Notes under the pieces: model-generated
The model's input: only the letters and a program-made list of their open reading frames with translations
Database searches by the model: none
Told to the model about the DNA's origin: nothing
Made by a program: the position numbers and the translations under genes
Shown: in pieces, positions 12,899-24,700 of the stretch
Layout of the letters: every line of letters starts with the position of its first letter
Numbering within the stretch: position 1 is the stretch's first letter
Assembly: GCA_947561715.1 (NCBI GenBank)
Contig: OX387204.1
Location: 2,919,001-2,983,000 of the forward strand
Reading direction: 5' to 3'
Source of the DNA: Ascidia mentula
Taxonomy: Eukaryota; Chordata; Ascidiacea; Phlebobranchia; Ascidiidae
Length of the DNA stretch: 64,000 nucleotides

Positions 12899-15800
12899 TT
12901 ATGTCTGCATCATCATCTCCTCAACCTCCCGGAATGGTTCCGTTGGATCTGGAATCTTCTCCGGAGTCTTGGGAGGCGTTACATGTTCTGAAGAAATAGA
13001 GGGAGCCAGCATTGAAACGAAGGCTTTAAAATAAAACACTGCATAAGGTACTAACTTTTTTGACTGAACAATATCAGAATACTAATGGCAGTAGGTATAT
13101 TGGATGATTTGGTGTAGTGGGCTACACCTAGTTCCACATATCAGTTTACACAACGTCGTTTAAAAGATCCCAAATCACGTAAAGTTGTCAGTGGGGCCAG
13201 TGTGTATGTAAAAGACAATTAGCTCGTTTTCCCTACAACAGAAGTATTTTTCTAGCGTCGCTATTATCAAAGGTCTTGTCACTATTGTCACGATTTTAAC
13301 TAGGGATGCACCGAAAGTTCGGTTTGCCGAATTTATTCTGCCGAAACCAAGGTTTTTATAATTATTCGGTTTCGGCCGAATTTTGCAAAAATATTGAAAC
13401 CGAAACTTTTTTACTGCATGCAAAACTGGTACGCAAAGTTTAGTATAGTTTAGAATCATAGTTCAAACTGAACTAGTGTGTTTTATTTGTTAATTGTCAT
13501 CGAAATCAACTTTAAGCAGTTGGTACAGCATTCTTTAAGAGCTAATAAAAGGTTGTATGATAGGATCAGATGCATTCCAAAAATTTTGTTTCGGTGCATC
13601 AGTAATTTTAACACTGCCGCACATGAGAAGGTGGTACAGTGAAAAACGTACATAAACCGCCACTTACTTGTTGGTAATGGTTTGCCGAATTCACTTGTAC
13701 GTTCATCCTTCCAAACCGAAATGCGCTCGAGCATGAAGCGTGACGGCAACTCCATGTTCTGCTTGAACGTGTTCAGCATCTGGTTGCCCCTGGCGATACC
13801 AAGTTGCACCCCAGACTCCTCTACGTTCTCTTGTAGACCGGTAGCTACTTGGTATGCGGAGTCGAAATGGGACACTGACTTATCGTAATGGCCCTGTCAA
13901 ATGGCACAAAGCGTTTAACGACGGCACTTGTACTGGCCCTGTAATATATTTGAGTATACGCGGTTTGGGTAAATTGAAATATTGGAAATATACCAGCAGT
14001 CAAGTATGCTTTTTATTAAACTACAAAGACGTCATCATTTCTTAAGCACAACACGGCATTTTCAACTAATTTAATGGTGTACTGTAATGCTGGTCTGAAA
14101 TAAGATTTTTAGCACATGGAGAACAGCCGCTAGAGGACGCCGTAGGATCGAGAGGTATTTTTCGCCACAGATAGCCTTGCAGCATAACTACAAAAAAGTG
14201 CCGTATTTTTTCTCATGAAGAAAAAAGGACCATTGTCACATTTTTGCTTGAACCTGTCTTTGTCAATTTCACATGGTGTCGTTATTGCCTGTTTATTGCT
14301 ATCAATTTAACATCACACAACAACTCCGCAACTACCACATTATAATGTTGGAATGAAACAATGTTGTAATGACTCAGAAAACCCAGGAATATTTCGGTCA
14401 CGAGTAATCTTCGTTGCCAGGGGATTTCACGGCCCATCACGTGACATGGTGATGAAATCGACAAACAAGTCTGTTTTTCGCTTCGCTTTTACAAAAATCT
14501 TTAAAATGCTGCTGATTGTTGCAAAAACACGAGACTGGATGCCACCAAAACAACAAAAGCATCACGAACCCGTCGAAAAAAAACACCCCCGACTCACCAA
14601 CGTGTTGTAGATCACCCCAAGGCAGTTGCAGGCGTCGACAAGCTTTTGCTTGTGGTCGTTGCTTCTAGAAGTTTCCGCGAATAGTTCCAGGTATTCCACC
14701 GAGCGAGTCACATTCCCCTGCGTCTGATGGGACCGGGCAAGGGCCTCGCACGCTTCCCCAATCATCTGACTGTCACCGAGATCTTGAGCTGCGTCCAGGC
14801 AACGTCCAAGATGCTAAAAAATATGAGGAAAATGCTTGAAAATTTTGTGAAGCGATTCTTGCATCTGTTCGTCCAAAATCTGTTTAAAATTATTTGCAAT
14901 GAAATATTTTGGAGTCGCGTGATTCATTCTTGCCTGCTCCAACTGCTTTTGCATTTCATTTTAACTCAAATTCGCAGATGAATTTAAATTACGGTCGGTT
15001 TCGTCCATTGTCATTTAACGCCTGCGCTTTGCACATTACCAATTTTTATTAGCCCTTGAAAATTTGAATGCAAGCCCAACTGTTAGTGACCGCACTGATC
15101 TAGGTAAATTCGTGTCAAACTTTGGCTTTTATGCTTCACCTAGAATTGTTTCAAAATACCGGTTCCCTTGGCGAGGGTCCCAGCTCCTGCCTGGCTACAG
15201 CTGTAATTGCCTACAAGAGGAAGATTAAGTAATTTGGCGCCGTCTGACGTAAAGATGATCGACTGTAATTGCGCAAAATATGGAGTACGGGGTCGAAGGG
15301 TCTTTGTAGTTGATTTTGTCTATGATTGGGGGTTAGCCGCAGTCGTAACATTGCGAAGTCAGCCTGTTTTGAGTTTCCACCGATGGAATGTGCGCGTGGC
15401 TCGAAAGATTAATGATGCCAATGTTGAGAAATATAGAAGACTTTTGTGTAACGCAGGGTGTGCTGTGAAGCGGATTCACGTTTGCCGCGAGAAAATTTAT
15501 TTAAAATGTCATAGACTTCCACTGCAACTGTCGGTTTCCTTGATATACACTAATTAAAAATAAACAACGTTGGGAACGAAAAGCAGCGCCGAATCAAAGC
15601 AATTTGCTCAACCAACCAGGACCACCTGTTGTTTCCTTTTAAATCTTGAACTGACTTAATGATCTGAGTGTACCGCGAGCCTAAAGGAGTTGAAAACCCC
15701 TGGCGTAACGTGTTGCATGCAACGTAAAGCGATAAACCGTCAGTACATATAGTGTTTGTTGTTGCCTGTGTTATATATATGTTTTTTCTTTTTTTGGCCC

Positions 15801-18800
15801 CACAGGATTCGAACACAGGTTATCCTGGCCACACATTTGTTTCGGCGTCAAATGGGCAAAAATTTGATTATTTTAGGATCAGTTGTTTACACTGACTTTG
15901 GAGAAAACGCTGTTTGACGTGGAAGGTTTGAATCGCATTTACTATCACCTGTTCGTGTTTCCCATGTAAACCTGCCACCAAATACACGAAGCTGCAAAAA
16001 CAATAGTTCCCGATCAATTCCAAATTTGTACATTAGATAAACTTTGACTGATATTGGCTGATCGCTGTCACCGATCAAAGGGAATTCAAGAAGCGGCGAG
16101 CGGTTTTTCAAAACCCGAACGCCGTCGCATTCACATTCCCACGGCCAGCAATCTCGATACCAGATCACCATCCTTATGCCTGTGACAAATTGCTACAAAA
16201 GTTGCGGCCGGAAAATCAAAGTCAAGCTCAAATGACTCAGCGCGGGTAAGTTACAATAATGACGCTTATCTTCACATCTAGTGAGGCACGTGGTAAGTTT
16301 TCTATCTCGGCCGTCGATCAAAGGAAACTTTGCGCGCTGATCCAGGCGACATTTTGCACACCACATCACAAGGCTTCCAATACACGCCAGTCACCGGTGG
16401 GCTATTATAGGAATGCACTTGGCCGCCCGTTGCCGTATATAGTCTGCGAACTGTAAATCTGGCAACAACGACTCTACAGCCTTTGATTCCAGGGATTTGG
16501 CAATTCGTTTTTTTTCGAATTTTGGGGTTTGCATGGAATAAGGGTATTTTGAAACAGGGAGAATTTCCGGATTTTGCAGTTGTTCTGATACTTATTGCCG
16601 CGTAACGTGAGTTAGTAAAACAATGTGTGTTTTACGGAAACCAAGCCTGTATGCAAATTCGTGGGTATATTTGCGCCTCTAGGCGCTTTGTTGATTTTGA
16701 AAAATCCGCGTTCACGAGTCAACCCTTGCGTCAATTTATATCACGTAATTAGTTTAACTTCACAACACTTTAAATAAAACCGACCATATATGAATTTCAG
16801 CGCAATTGAATTTCGAAGGAAAACGCCACATGTTCCTAACATAGGCATTTTATACCTCTATGGCTGTTTCCGAATCTTTGGCAAGCTCGTAATTCCGTCC
16901 TAGCTTTAAAGCAGCCCTTGCCTCCTGCAGTTGGTCTTCGCCTTCCTTCGACATGTCGTAAGAACGATGGAGCATTTTTTGGGCGTCTATGACGTTCGTC
17001 GATCGCTCAGCAAGGGTTGTGTAAATTCTACAAAGCACGTAATATTACAATGGGATTAAATTTTCAACCTAAGTACGTTGTATCGGCTCAGATGCAACAT
17101 GACGCAAGTTCACTGTTAAAACGCACCTAAGAGCAGGGTAGAGGTTACTCCAAGGCCCTTGAGAGAGAAAAAATATGCAGGTGCGAGGATTTTTTGTAAT
17201 TTAGATCACTTGACATTGTCGGCGAAACCCAGCCTTTTACGATAGAAATCCTTTAATTCATAGGCCCTCATTTACTGGTCACGGCCCCCTCGTGGGTTCT
17301 GGGTTAGACTCGCATGCTGAGGCAGCAGGTGGTTTCACCTAACGCAAACAAAATTACGATTGGAAGCCAACTGTTTTTTTTTTTCACTAAAAAATTTCTG
17401 TCAAATGACCGAAATGCCAGCAAAAATTTAGGACATTTTCAATTTATTTTGGTCATTTACGTTATAATACTTTCGTTCGCAAAAATGTAAGCAACTTGAA
17501 TAATCTACCAGCCAATTTCCTTTGGGACATTGTGTCCGAAATGGCTTTTATTTTTTGTGATTTATTTCTAAAAAAATTGGGTCAATGACAGACAAATGAC
17601 ACAAAAAAAATCCAGGAGCCAACACTTTATCAGCTAAGCATGCGCTATGTCGGTAACTTGATAAGCGTTAAGTTATTGACACAGCGAAAATGTTTGAAAA
17701 ATACATGTGTATAAAAAACAATTTAGGCTTAATTCGCGCCAAGACGGGGATGCGTTGTTTGCCTTCGTGAGGAAGGCCGTGGGAAAATAAAGTTTGTTTG
17801 ATGACGAAATACGCTGTTCGACTGTCGGGAGTCACTTTCTTCCACTAAAACCGTTCTTTGAAATGCTTTTAGGGTTTAATGGCTGGACGTAACCTTTGAT
17901 CGGCCCCAGTCCCAACCTGCGTCAGTGAGGGTTGGGCTGTTAGTCACCACACCGAGCAAACGACTCAATATAGCTTGCGTTTGATAAAACTACAGGAGAA
18001 CTCGGCGGAAACACGCCTAGTTCCGCCTGAATCGAAACAAAACCAACGGATATGACGTCATGCAAGCACGATTAATTTCGAATTTATTAAACTGGGTGCG
18101 TTTCTCATCAACGCCACAGGGTGTGTGACACGTCGGGACTTTCCCAGATTCGTGTATATTGGGGTGCGGGGTTGTACTTATCATGTTTCGTCGGAGCAGT
18201 GTTTGCCGTCAGATAAATTACTAGAAACGCACGCGATGTGTGTGCATTACATAATGCTGAGGGAAACAATGAACACTTCTTGTGCTCTGTGCTGTTTTCG
18301 AAATTGCGCACAATCAACTGTTCGCCCGAAGCAGCGACTCAAAGTGGGTTCTATAAAAATTATCAAGGGTTCCGTGAGTTATAGTTTAACGCAAAATCTG
18401 CTTAGTACATGCGACGCTATGGGCAAAAATCGTTTATGTTTACTTGACATTTCTGCATTTTTAGGGGGTTCCAAGTCAACATTACCAACGTTGCAGGGTT
18501 CGTCAGACAAAAAAAGTTTGAGAAACACTGCCATAAAGGTGTAAGTTTAAATATGATTCGCTATACTTCGCCATTGTTCTATGTGAGGTTTGAAGCCACA
18601 ACAAGAGTAATTGCGCATACAATGATTACAATCCTCACACTCTCGTACTGTAGTGTAAGGTGACCGTTTTCTGCAAAAAATCGTTTCCGAATTCGAACTG
18701 ACCTTGACAAGTGGCGACACACGACCTTGTGGAGCGTCAACGAAGCGTCCGCCATCCACATACGACCCAAGCTGAGTTGATGAGATTGTTCCATTTCGTC

Positions 18801-21800
18801 TGCGGCCGCCTTTAGGTCACCTGCGCACAATGCATGTTGTCAACATTGCTGCGTTTTCAATAATTGAGATTGCGAGTTGAAACCTACAAACGTTTGAAAC
18901 CCAAACCTTTTCGCTCCCAGCCATTTTCAATTTATAAAAATTTTTCGTGTTTGACATGGGTATTTATTCAACAGCAATTTTAATAAAACGTCTAAAAAAC
19001 TTCACGGACATATGTACTGACCCCCCGCATGCTAGAGGCGTAGTCTGCAGACTCACATGTGAAAATGTTACAGTTAAATGTTGTATTTTGTGGGGCATCG
19101 GTTTACAAACACTCGATCCATAAGATTCGTCGTGCGACTCCCAACACTTTAATTATTAAGAGTGAAATTCAATCAATATAAATCCGTGTGCTTATTCCTG
19201 TTTTATAATTAAATAAATATAACTGCATGAATTGGGAAGAATCATGTGAACATAAAACCATTGATAGCGAATTGTACAGCGCCGACTTCTATGCGCTCAA
19301 TGGAAAGTTTCTACCGCGGAGAAGAGTTCATTTCCGCCAAACCTGAGATAGTTACATGTTTGTTTACCCCTAAAACCCCTGAAAAACTTGAAACCAATTG
19401 GTTGGAAAACATTTTCCCACCGGGTTACCCGGAGGAATCCAGGGGGCCGACCGACCCCGGATGAAATGGGTTTGAGATCACTCCTTTTACGCCCGTTAAA
19501 ACCACCGCGACACACCCTCAATAACAGGCGAGCGGCAACCGCGACACGGCGCTTTGATTTCTACGGAAAGACACGAAAGCGAAGTTTGACCCCGCGGTTG
19601 ACCTTGCGATTGTGTGTCTGATGTTTTCTTTGTCCCACACAATCCGCTTTTGATTTCAAACGCTGTCCCCTCTTAAAAGCGATACACCTTTAGTGCGCAT
19701 TGCGCAACAGTCTAGCTTTCGATGGACTAGCCAGATTTTAGTATCTGGTAATAAATGTGATCAATGAAAAAAACTTTTATTGAACAATTAAGACACAGAA
19801 ATGGAGTATCCCGGTTAAAGTCGATTGCGTTGTGACGTTCAAGGCAAAGATCGCATCCGAACCACAGCGGACGTGAGCAGAATTCTAAAATAAGCAATAT
19901 GACGGCAAACAAGGCAGCACTGACGTACGCAACTATGCTGCAGTTTGCGTTAATGGGAATATCGGCATACGTCGTCACGCATATATGGGTTTTTACAAAC
20001 AATAGCCAATTATGCTGTTTCCCGAATGTTCACATCATCTTGTACAGACGGCGGCCCGCAGCCAAAATAAATTCCAAAACACATTTAGAGTTTACCGCAA
20101 GCAAAGTTCGGAGGAACATATCTCCCTGGTGGAACGTAATACAAACCTTGCACCACGATTAAACGTAACGCGGTTTGTTGCAACAACCAGTATTAATTGA
20201 GTAAGCTCGGCGCGGGTGTAATACGTTGTGTGCGATACCCACAAGGCGCATATTTGCATACACGTGCGTCGTTCACACGATCTTGTGCAGATAAAGGCCA
20301 CCTTTGATTAAATGCGTCACCGTGAAATTGACCCTTCGATGACTGGGTCGGAATTTATTGTCACGACACTAAATGACTGATTATTGGATAGTTTGCTAAA
20401 CTTACGCTGTCTATATGTCCTGTTGCTTTTTTTCGACAACGGCAGATTTTGTTGATTGAAACAAGTCAATCAAAATGGGTTCGGCGAACTTATATTTTCA
20501 TCATCGATGGTCTAATGGAATTGCACGTTTGACTAAATCTAAATTGATGTTTTGGTTTCGCTTGCAAAGAAGAAAGAATAAACTTTAGTTTTTGCGAAGA
20601 CATATTCCGCTTTTCTCCACAGCTGGTGTTGGTGCAACGAAAATGGGATTTCCTTTGCCTGCCGGAATTGTTGTTATGGAAGCAGTAATTTGTTGCGGTA
20701 AAAGGGATTTTGTGAATCACTGTGGAAGGCGGATACAGTTACCCCTTCTAGGAGGCAAGATTACCCCTATACCAACAACTCGCAAGGTAAAACTGCAACA
20801 CAAGATCCCATTGTTTGTCCAAGAAAGTTTTTGCTGTAGAACATAATCCGAATGGTGTTTACTTAAAAATATTACAACATTCCATGAATGTTCATCGACG
20901 TTACTAATAAGCTGTGACATCGAGAATTACGCTTTTGTGAATTGTTTTGGGAAATGTACTGAAGATGGGTCGCACCCGTTAAGGTAAGGTATCAAAACGA
21001 AAGCGGACCTTTGAAAGTTGAGCTGTTGTGACGGGCTTTGAGTAAACAACGCAAATAAATAGGAACGCAAGGAAATGAAAGGCATATTTTCGACCGGCGG
21101 GCCATAAAGAGAGAGGTTTCCGCGGGCCTGGATGCGGTTTGGCCCGAGCGCTGCCTTAATCGGCTGCGGGGATATGGAGCTCAGCCGAAAAGCGAGTCAA
21201 TATTTACACTGGGAAGGTGCTTCTAATCCTTGGCAACAACGTTGGCAGACTTTCCCGGCGGAGCGATTGCTAGCCAACAGGATGAAGCGGGACAAAACAG
21301 AGAAGTCCGAACGACATCAAAGTCCTTCGTGCGCCCGGCTGTGACCGGCAATGAATCGCGAAGGCTTACGCATTGTGTTCGCCCCATTTAACCCTCGGCA
21401 TTTGCGCAAATTGTTACACTTTTACCCGCTTGGGTGTCCAGGCTACGGTGACGACGTTTAAAAGGCCATGAAGTCGAAAGTGCTGGAGGAGTGATGGAAC
21501 GACGCAATCTGAGGGATAATTGTGCTTCACCGAATGTTTAGGGCAATCAATAAACTAAAGAAGGCGGTTTTAGGGGACTGAGAGTAGTTAGCAGGCGGTT
21601 GGAGCCCCGAAAGGCTTCGCCGTTTGCTTGAATGCACCACTGCACACACCCATTCTGTCAGTCATTTTACATTTTTGGCAGAGTAACGCTTGTTACCAAA
21701 CCAATAACGCTGTAGTGCAATCAGGTAGTTTCCAAAATATTTTAGGTTGTGGGAGGCAATAACCATTTCGTCCAAGATACTTGACTGGTAATATGCAAAA

Positions 21801-23286
21801 TAATGCATTCAAACAGACATTACTAATGGTAGGAACAAAAATCACCGAATTTGCTGTAAACCTTGCTAAATTATATGCAATATTAAAGAATTTGTGCATG
21901 TTTGTGCATGTTTAACTACTTAGGGGTTCATTCAATGTTCATAATAAAGGTAAGAGCATGAACCTTGCAAACAAATAAACATTTCTGTCTCAATGATTTA
22001 AAAAAATACCATTTCTCTCATGTGATAATCCCATATTACACCGCCCCTCTGCCTCCCTCCTGTGTCCATCAAGTCGAATGTTTGAACTTGTCTCAAGAGC
22101 GGTCTTGTAAAAGTGATCGGAAAGCCAACCATCACCACATCCAAGAAAATATTCTGCCAGCTTGTGCCGACAAATATAAACTTCCTCCCATTTGCCTAAA
22201 AACAAAACATTACTCACCAAAAAGTGTCTGGACTAAACCTGAGTCATCACCCAATGACACAATCTTAAGCATGGCCAGTCATCGCATTAATCAGATATAA
22301 AGTTAAAAAAATTATAATCTATCTAAAAATACAGCAAAAGTCAGCAGAGCCAAACTTAAAATGTATCAAGTTAATGCATTTGTAAAGATATGATGTTCAG
22401 GTGATAAGTCCTGATTTAATCTGTGATCAAAGATCAGTCTAGACATACCAAGACAACTCTACATATCAGCAAAAGGGTACCAAGATCTTCTGTAGCATAT
22501 CGTTCAGTCGTATGTAAAAGGTTTATAAATCCAAAAAGGGAAATACGCATTCTTTTATTCTGCACATTACAGATGGTATTTAGAGCCGATACCTTCAAGC
22601 TGATATTAGCTTTCACAACAGACTGTCAGTAGTTAACAAATGCAGCATTCATGTTTACCAGCACGAAGGGAAGACTCAGCCTTAGTCAAGTAGAGCCAGA
22701 TTTGATCAAGTTTTTCTTCTTGTTCTTCGAGTGATTTTTCCTTCAAATAGGCAGTGTTAATTTAAACGTGAACTCTGCAGTAATTTTTTGCTTTGAAAAA
22801 TAGAAAAATCCACCTGCCATAACACAGAGTCAGGGCCACTTTCATCACGTTGTGCTTTCCTGATTTCGATTAAACTGAACAACTCGTCGAATGATTTGTG
22901 AAACCCGTCTTTCAGCATTGCCACGCAAAGGTTGTGCTTGTATGAGTTTCGGTAACTGTGTAAAGATGTCCAGTATTCATAATTTATAATGTCCAGAAAC
23001 TATATTATATATACAAACCACTATCAAAACTTGAAATAACAATTTGATTTGTGATGACACTTAACCACATCATTGCATTTTAGTTTGCATCGTAGAAAAA
23101 AATAAATTACAAAAATCCAAAAAAGTAGAGGTTAAGCTTGCTACACCTTCATGTATTTACAAAGAACCTACGTTGCTGTTTCCACTTTGGTCATGATTGG
23201 TCTTTCATCACGAATAGTTTGTTGTTTGAGTAATTCTCTGTCTCTCCATGTCATGAACCTCATGTTTTTTCTGCTTGATGAAGCTG
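12899..23286 (-). CDS. TTC29: Tetratricopeptide repeat protein 29 (TTC29), ciliary/axonemal
   Basis: TPR protein of motile cilia and sperm flagella, linked in mammals to axonemal dynein assembly or transport. Coding exons in transcript order: 23286-23172, 22955-22814, 22740-22659, 22195-22010, 18820-18703, 17027-16856, 14813-14598, 13893-13668, 12987-12899. Phases agree at every junction from the first of these onward. Segments matching vertebrate TTC29 include YRNSYKHNLCVAMLKDGFHK, EEQEEKLDQIWLYLTKAE, HRREAEGRCNMGLSHERNG, RSYDMSKEGEDQLQEA, GIARGNQMLNTFKQN and the C-terminal IPDPTEPFREVEEM before the stop. Length is about 430-450 residues against 475 in human. The likely start is an ATG at about 23260 in the first exon, whose preceding AG (23287-23288) could be a trans-splice acceptor; the exact N-terminus is uncertain. 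An RFX X-box lies about 620 bp upstream. Introns are large (up to 3.2 kb), unlike the compact genes to the right. Confidence 0.88.
13301..13604. mobile_element. Non-autonomous hAT-type DNA transposon (MITE), 304 bp
   Basis: The ends are imperfect inverted repeats: TAGGGATGCACCGAAA at the left, and TACTGATGCACCGAAA when the right end is read on the minus strand. They are flanked by a perfect 8-bp target duplication ATTTTAAC (13293-13300 and 13605-13612), the size typical of hAT elements. The inside is AT-rich with further TTCGGTTTCGGCCGAA-like palindromic sequence and no transposase. It sits in the last intron of TTC29. The intact duplication suggests a fairly recent insertion. Confidence 0.88.
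18821..22009. other. Large TTC29 intron, no separate gene seen
   Basis: A 3.2 kb intron between the fourth and fifth TTC29 coding exons. Short open frames on both strands show no recognisable motif. The neighbouring introns (14814-16855 and 17028-18702) are likewise without recognised content; the longer + strand frame at 18125-18544 (139 codons) is unrecognised and likely fortuitous. Confidence 0.5.
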
Positions 23287-23455
23287 CTATAAAAATAAAT
23301 TTGGCTTAAGTCAAAATTGCCCTTATAATTTGCTATATAAGTGTTTAATGAATGAATACTGGATCAATTTAAAACCAAAAGTCCCTGGCAGGCTGTCGAT
23401 CGCTCACCGTACCAATATAATATATGTTCATGAGAAAAAATATTTGAATAAGTTA

Positions 23456-23496
23456 GAGAAACTGATGATGCCTTTTTAGGCGAAATATATTTTCTC
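23456..23496 (+). repeat. GATGAT/CGAAAY hairpin repeat, copy 1
   Basis: A fold-back sequence inside a TTC29 intron. The inner arms GAGAAA and TTTCTC enclose CTGATGAT, a GCC/GGC stem with a T-rich loop, then GAAAT. A longer outer pairing (about 16 bp with one mismatch) is possible between 23430-23445 and 23483-23498. It has the same plan as copies at 31721, 57187 and 63038. Confidence 0.5.
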
Positions 23497-23902
23497 ATAA
23501 AAAAAAACCATCTGAGCTGTGCACAGATTGCTTTGTGAAATTTAAAATGTAACTATAAGTGTGGTAGAATAATTTTACTTTCTATAATCTCACATGATAT
23601 GGGCAAAACATTACGAACAATTTTTAATATAAAACCTACTTCTATCTTTATTTGACCCTGGAGTCCCTTTCCGTTTTATGGCAGGTAAGGTTGTCATTCT
23701 GATGCTTGTGTAAACGGCCAACAAAATGTAAATCCTAAATCTTTGTTAAGCAGAACTAAAAAAACAAAGTTTAAACCAACAGAATTGCTAGAAATTAACT
23801 TCCCATTAATTTTACCACTCAGCGTACGGAGCTACCAATAATTGCGTACATGCTGTTAATTCCGCAAATGCAGCAATCGTCCATTTTCAACTTTCCGGTT
23901 TG

Positions 23903-23916
23903 GTTGTCATAACAAC
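23903..23916. promoter_or_regulatory. RFX X-box (GTTGTCATAACAAC)
   Basis: The 14-mer fits the X-box consensus GTHNYYATRRNAAC at every position and is near-palindromic. RFX factors acting through X-boxes drive ciliary genes in animals. It lies about 620 bp upstream of the first secure TTC29 coding exon, and TTC29 is a ciliary gene, so a promoter role is a reasonable inference. Confidence 0.6.
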
Positions 23917-24591
23917 CAGCGTGGCCACTGTCAGCGGTATAGACCCAAGTTTTCAAATAAATCGGGAAAAATATGTAAGAAGGCACCTGAAGACACGTTA
24001 CTAATACCCGTATATAATTAATTAAAAATGCTATAGAAACGTGAATGAACGAATTGAACCCCGCTATTGTAGGCAGTTTCAATCGACGTGACGAAAGAAC
24101 GAAGGCAACCAATATTAGGTAAAGGTCTCGGGAGGAACGGGACTACGTGTTTTGTTGCATAGCGCATAGCAGCACAACTTCGGGAAAAAGAGATGCCTCC
24201 CATTACCATGGCGCATAAGCCGAAGTCGCGCAATAATACGACGTGCACAAACAGGCTGCGCGAAGATCGTTTTACAAAACAGTGACAGAGATTTATTAAA
24301 AGAGCGAAATATCACATAAGGCTTGGATGGCAGCCTAGAGGAATGTGTAATATTCCAGGTACCGCTGCCTATCGTTTAAGTGCCGCGAGGTCTCGACGGA
24401 TTCTAAGAAAGCTTAGTTCATGCAGGGTAGAGCTGTATATGGCCATGCGGTGACATAGACGTGTATAGGGTGTGTGTTTATGTCCACTACTTTGTTCAGT
24501 TGCGAGGATGAAAGACCAGGCAGAAATTTTTCTTTCTGTTTATTAGAAAATTAAACTTGAGGTTGAATAAAGAACAGACTAAACTTCTTAC

Positions 24592-24700
24592 GTCATTTTC
24601 TTTTTGATGTCTGGTGGTTTGTGGGCAAGATATTTTTTTGCCATCTGTATCTTTTCGGACTCTGTTTGAATTCTTTGTGGTCGTGCTTCTCTATGTTGCT
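24592..24700 (-). other. Orphan candidate exon upstream of TTC29
   Basis: A single open frame is bounded by an acceptor-like TATGCGCAG and a donor-like GTAAGA. It would encode a charged peptide containing REARPQRIQTESEKIQMAKK and ending PPDIKKKM. Splicing to the first secure TTC29 exon does not preserve that exon's frame unless an internal AAG acceptor is used, and the X-box lies between the two. It could be an alternative 5' exon of TTC29, an exon of another gene, or chance. Confidence 0.3.

Noticed and set aside
15786-15835. tRNA-like TTCGAATCC sequence on -
   Set aside because: The T-loop-like core lacks a complementary stem, and no acceptor or anticodon arm can be formed with flanking sequence.
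18125-18544. 139-codon frame on + inside a TTC29 intron
   Set aside because: No domain, opposite strand to the host gene and no promoter-like context; kept only as a note.
23456-23496. Canonical hammerhead ribozyme from CTGATGA...GAAA
   Set aside because: The base next to the core in stem II is mismatched, a stem I cannot be formed, and the outer arms pair with each other; described as a hairpin family instead.
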